A stretch of DNA of 16,545 bases from Planctomycetaceae bacterium (lineage in GTDB: Bacteria; Planctomycetota; MHYJ01; SBBU01), in contig SBBU01000332.1 in NCBI GenBank assembly GCA_005239585.1, forward strand, positions 1 to 16,545, given 5' to 3'. Made by a program: the position numbers and the translations under genes. This document shows positions 15,171-16,545 of this stretch, piece after piece. Under the pieces are notes generated by a model. It had not been told where the DNA came from, made no database searches, and saw only the letters and a program-made list of their open reading frames with translations. Every line of letters begins with the position of its first letter. Position 1 is the first letter of the stretch.

Positions 15171-15326
15171 AAGGTCTGCCTTCAGCAGACCTTGCCCCGC
15201 TTCACGGGGCGTCCCGCACCTTTAGTGAATGGTAATCTTATAACTTGTGTTTAGTGCTACTGCAACCAGTCTTTGTAACTCAATTTAATGCGCAACAAAT
15301 GTGCGGGACTACGAAAGCGGGGCAAG
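15171..15326. repeat. stacked hairpins inside a larger inverted repeat (REP-like or MITE-like)
   Basis: Two adjacent perfect hairpins share the loop CTTCA: AAGGTCTGC/GCAGACCTT (15171-15179 and 15185-15193) and GCCCCG/CGGGGC (15194-15199 and 15205-15210). In addition GTCCCGCAC (15211-15219) is complementary to 15301-15309, and the 12-base CTTGCCCCGCTT (15191-15202) to 15315-15326. The segment thus has two mutually exclusive folds. It fills most of the 298-base gap between the divergent amidohydrolase and BamA-like genes. No transposase or coding sequence is visible. It resembles intergenic palindromic elements, but its family cannot be named without genome-wide comparison. Confidence 0.65.
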
Positions 15327-15408
15327 TGTTGGCTTTAACACCCAAAGAAAACCATCGTTTGTCGTATAACATATATAAAGTCAGAGCAGCGGACTGGAGA
15401 AGAGAATA

Positions 15409-16545
15409 TTGAAAAGTCTGGTATGGAGGTTTAGAATTCAAACAATGCATATTTGGGGGATTATCCTGTTGTTGGCCCAGCAGGAGTGGGAGGGCAAGAT
15501 CATATCAAAGATAGAAGGGGAGGGTTTCAAAAACCAATCTTTTGAGGGGATAAAAGAAAAACTTGATACAAGGGTTGGAAAACAGGCTAAAAAGGAGGTC
15601 CTTAACGCAGATATAAAACAACTTTTGGAGCTGGATGGAGGTCTTTTTCAGGATGCAAGTTACGATGTCAGAGAAGATCCTTTGGACAAAGAAAAGGTTA
15701 TAGTAAAATTCAAGGTACAAGAGTACCCGCTTATAAAGAACATTGAGATTGTAGGCGCAAGGGCGGTAAGTTCAGGTGAGGTCTTGAAGGGCCTTCAGCT
15801 GGGCAGACTCTCAGTCCTTCATCCGGCAAAATTAAAGGCTGACAGAAACTATATACGAGATCTTTACATTAAAAAGGGACATTACTTTTCAACCGTAGAA
15901 GATAAAGTCCAGCCATTCAAAGAAGATGTGAATCTTATTTGGCGCATACATGAAGGCCCTCTTGTAACTGTTGCTGATATAAAGTTTACAGGTAACAAAT
16001 TAGTGCCGGATGGTACCCTGAGGGCACAAATGAAGACTCAGACAAATAGCCTATTTGCAATATCTCCATTTGTTGAGGAGGTGCTTCAAAACGACATTGC
16101 AAAGCTTGAAGTTCATTATTACTTGGAGGGATTTCTGGATATAGCCAACAAGAAAAAGCCGCGAATATTTATAGAAGAATTGAAGTTCAGTGAGGACAAA
16201 ACCCGAGTCTACATAACCATTCACATAGACGAGACAGCTCAGTTCAAGATAAGAAACATACTCTTCAAAGACAACAAGATAATCTCAAGTGATGAGCTGT
16301 CAAAACTGATCAAAATGAAACAGGGAACTCCCATTAGCGAGCGTCAGATGCATCGGGATGAAGATACCATAGAAGGAAAATACAAAGAAAAGGCCTACAT
16401 CAACTGTAAGGTAAAGAGTGACTGGGTCCTGATTCAGGATACTAATTTGGTAGATGTAATCTTCACAATTGAAGAAAACGATAAAATTCTCCTTGGCAAG
16501 GTTACAATTATGGGCAACACAAAGACGAGGGATGATGTAATAAGG
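15409..16545 (+). CDS. bamA: BamA/Omp85-type outer-membrane assembly protein, N-terminal POTRA region (partial)
   Basis: The reading frame is open from 15409 to the window edge (379 codons, no stop). The TTG at 15409 has GGAGA at 15396-15400 eight bases upstream and gives a basic n-region plus hydrophobic signal (IWGIILLLAQQ). The ATG at 15445 is the alternative but would lose the basic residues. Four POTRA-like repeats and the start of a fifth follow. They open with KIISKIEGEGFKN, IKNIEIVGARAVSSGEVLKG, VADIKFTGNKLVPDGTLRAQ, IRNILFKDNKIISSDELSKL and GKVTIMGNTKTRDDVI, each with a xG-N-x or equivalent turn and ending in a V-x-V/I-x-F/I-x-V strand such as VIVKFKVQE. POTRA arrays of this length are typical of BamA, which folds beta-barrel proteins into the outer membrane. 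The barrel lies outside the window, so TamA or another Omp85 protein cannot be fully excluded. Confidence 0.8.
   Translation, partial: MKSLVWRFRIQTMHIWGIILLLAQQEWEGKIISKIEGEGFKNQSFEGIKEKLDTRVGKQAKKEVLNADIKQLLELDGGLFQDASYDVREDPLDKEKVIVKFKVQEYPLIKNIEIVGARAVSSGEVLKGLQLGRLSVLHPAKLKADRNYIRDLYIKKGHYFSTVEDKVQPFKEDVNLIWRIHEGPLVTVADIKFTGNKLVPDGTLRAQMKTQTNSLFAISPFVEEVLQNDIAKLEVHYYLEGFLDIANKKKPRIFIEELKFSEDKTRVYITIHIDETAQFKIRNILFKDNKIISSDELSKLIKMKQGTPISERQMHRDEDTIEGKYKEKAYINCKVKSDWVLIQDTNLVDVIFTIEENDKILLGKVTIMGNTKTRDDVIR

Noticed and set aside
1..16545. CRISPR arrays, tRNA or rRNA genes
   Set aside because: No regularly spaced direct repeats and no tRNA cloverleaf or rRNA-like sequence were seen by eye on either strand.

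Overview
The window looks like a chromosomal stretch of a Gram-negative, outer-membrane-bearing bacterium. Nearly every gene encodes an exported protein, and the last one is the POTRA region of a BamA-type outer-membrane assembly factor. Several architectures are ones I associate with Planctomycetota and relatives (inference, no search run): secreted prenyltransferase-like toroids, a CAP domain followed by an Ig-like domain, a TPR plus esterase fusion, HEAT-repeat exoproteins and a GH2 enzyme. Base composition is moderate. Shine-Dalgarno sequences are clear at some starts and absent at others.

Layout: (1) 1-197 is non-coding; it holds a 97-bp imperfect inverted repeat and the leader of the first gene. 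(2) 198-6477 is a tandem array of five related secreted alpha/alpha-toroid proteins of two types in the order A1-B1-A2-B2-A3. Type A has a CX3CX2C motif at the mature N-terminus and a QHGPxYH motif. Type B lacks both and carries an LYGxxxA motif. A short Cys-containing gene, flanked by an 18/20 direct repeat, sits between B1 and A2. (3) 6582-12772 continues on the same strand with a family 2 glycoside hydrolase, a CAP-domain protein overlapping it by one base, a HEAT-like helical protein and a TPR/alpha-beta-hydrolase fusion. (4) 12796-15110 is on the minus strand and is a zone of decay. It holds a broken small gene, a broken HEAT-repeat exoprotein gene and an amidohydrolase that seems to lack about 100 or more residues after its HxH motif. 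(5) 15111-15408 is non-coding with stacked hairpins inside a larger inverted repeat. (6) From 15409 to the window end runs the start of a bamA-like gene, cut by the edge.

Genes 198-12772 are co-oriented and partly overlapping or closely spaced, so parts at least are probably co-transcribed. The products would act in the periplasm or outside the cell. A working hypothesis is a set of toroid binding or scaffold proteins acting with a polysaccharide-cleaving GH2 enzyme and an esterase on a complex glycan. No single gene proves this. The most unusual item is the alternating A/B toroid array, whose molecular function I cannot name.
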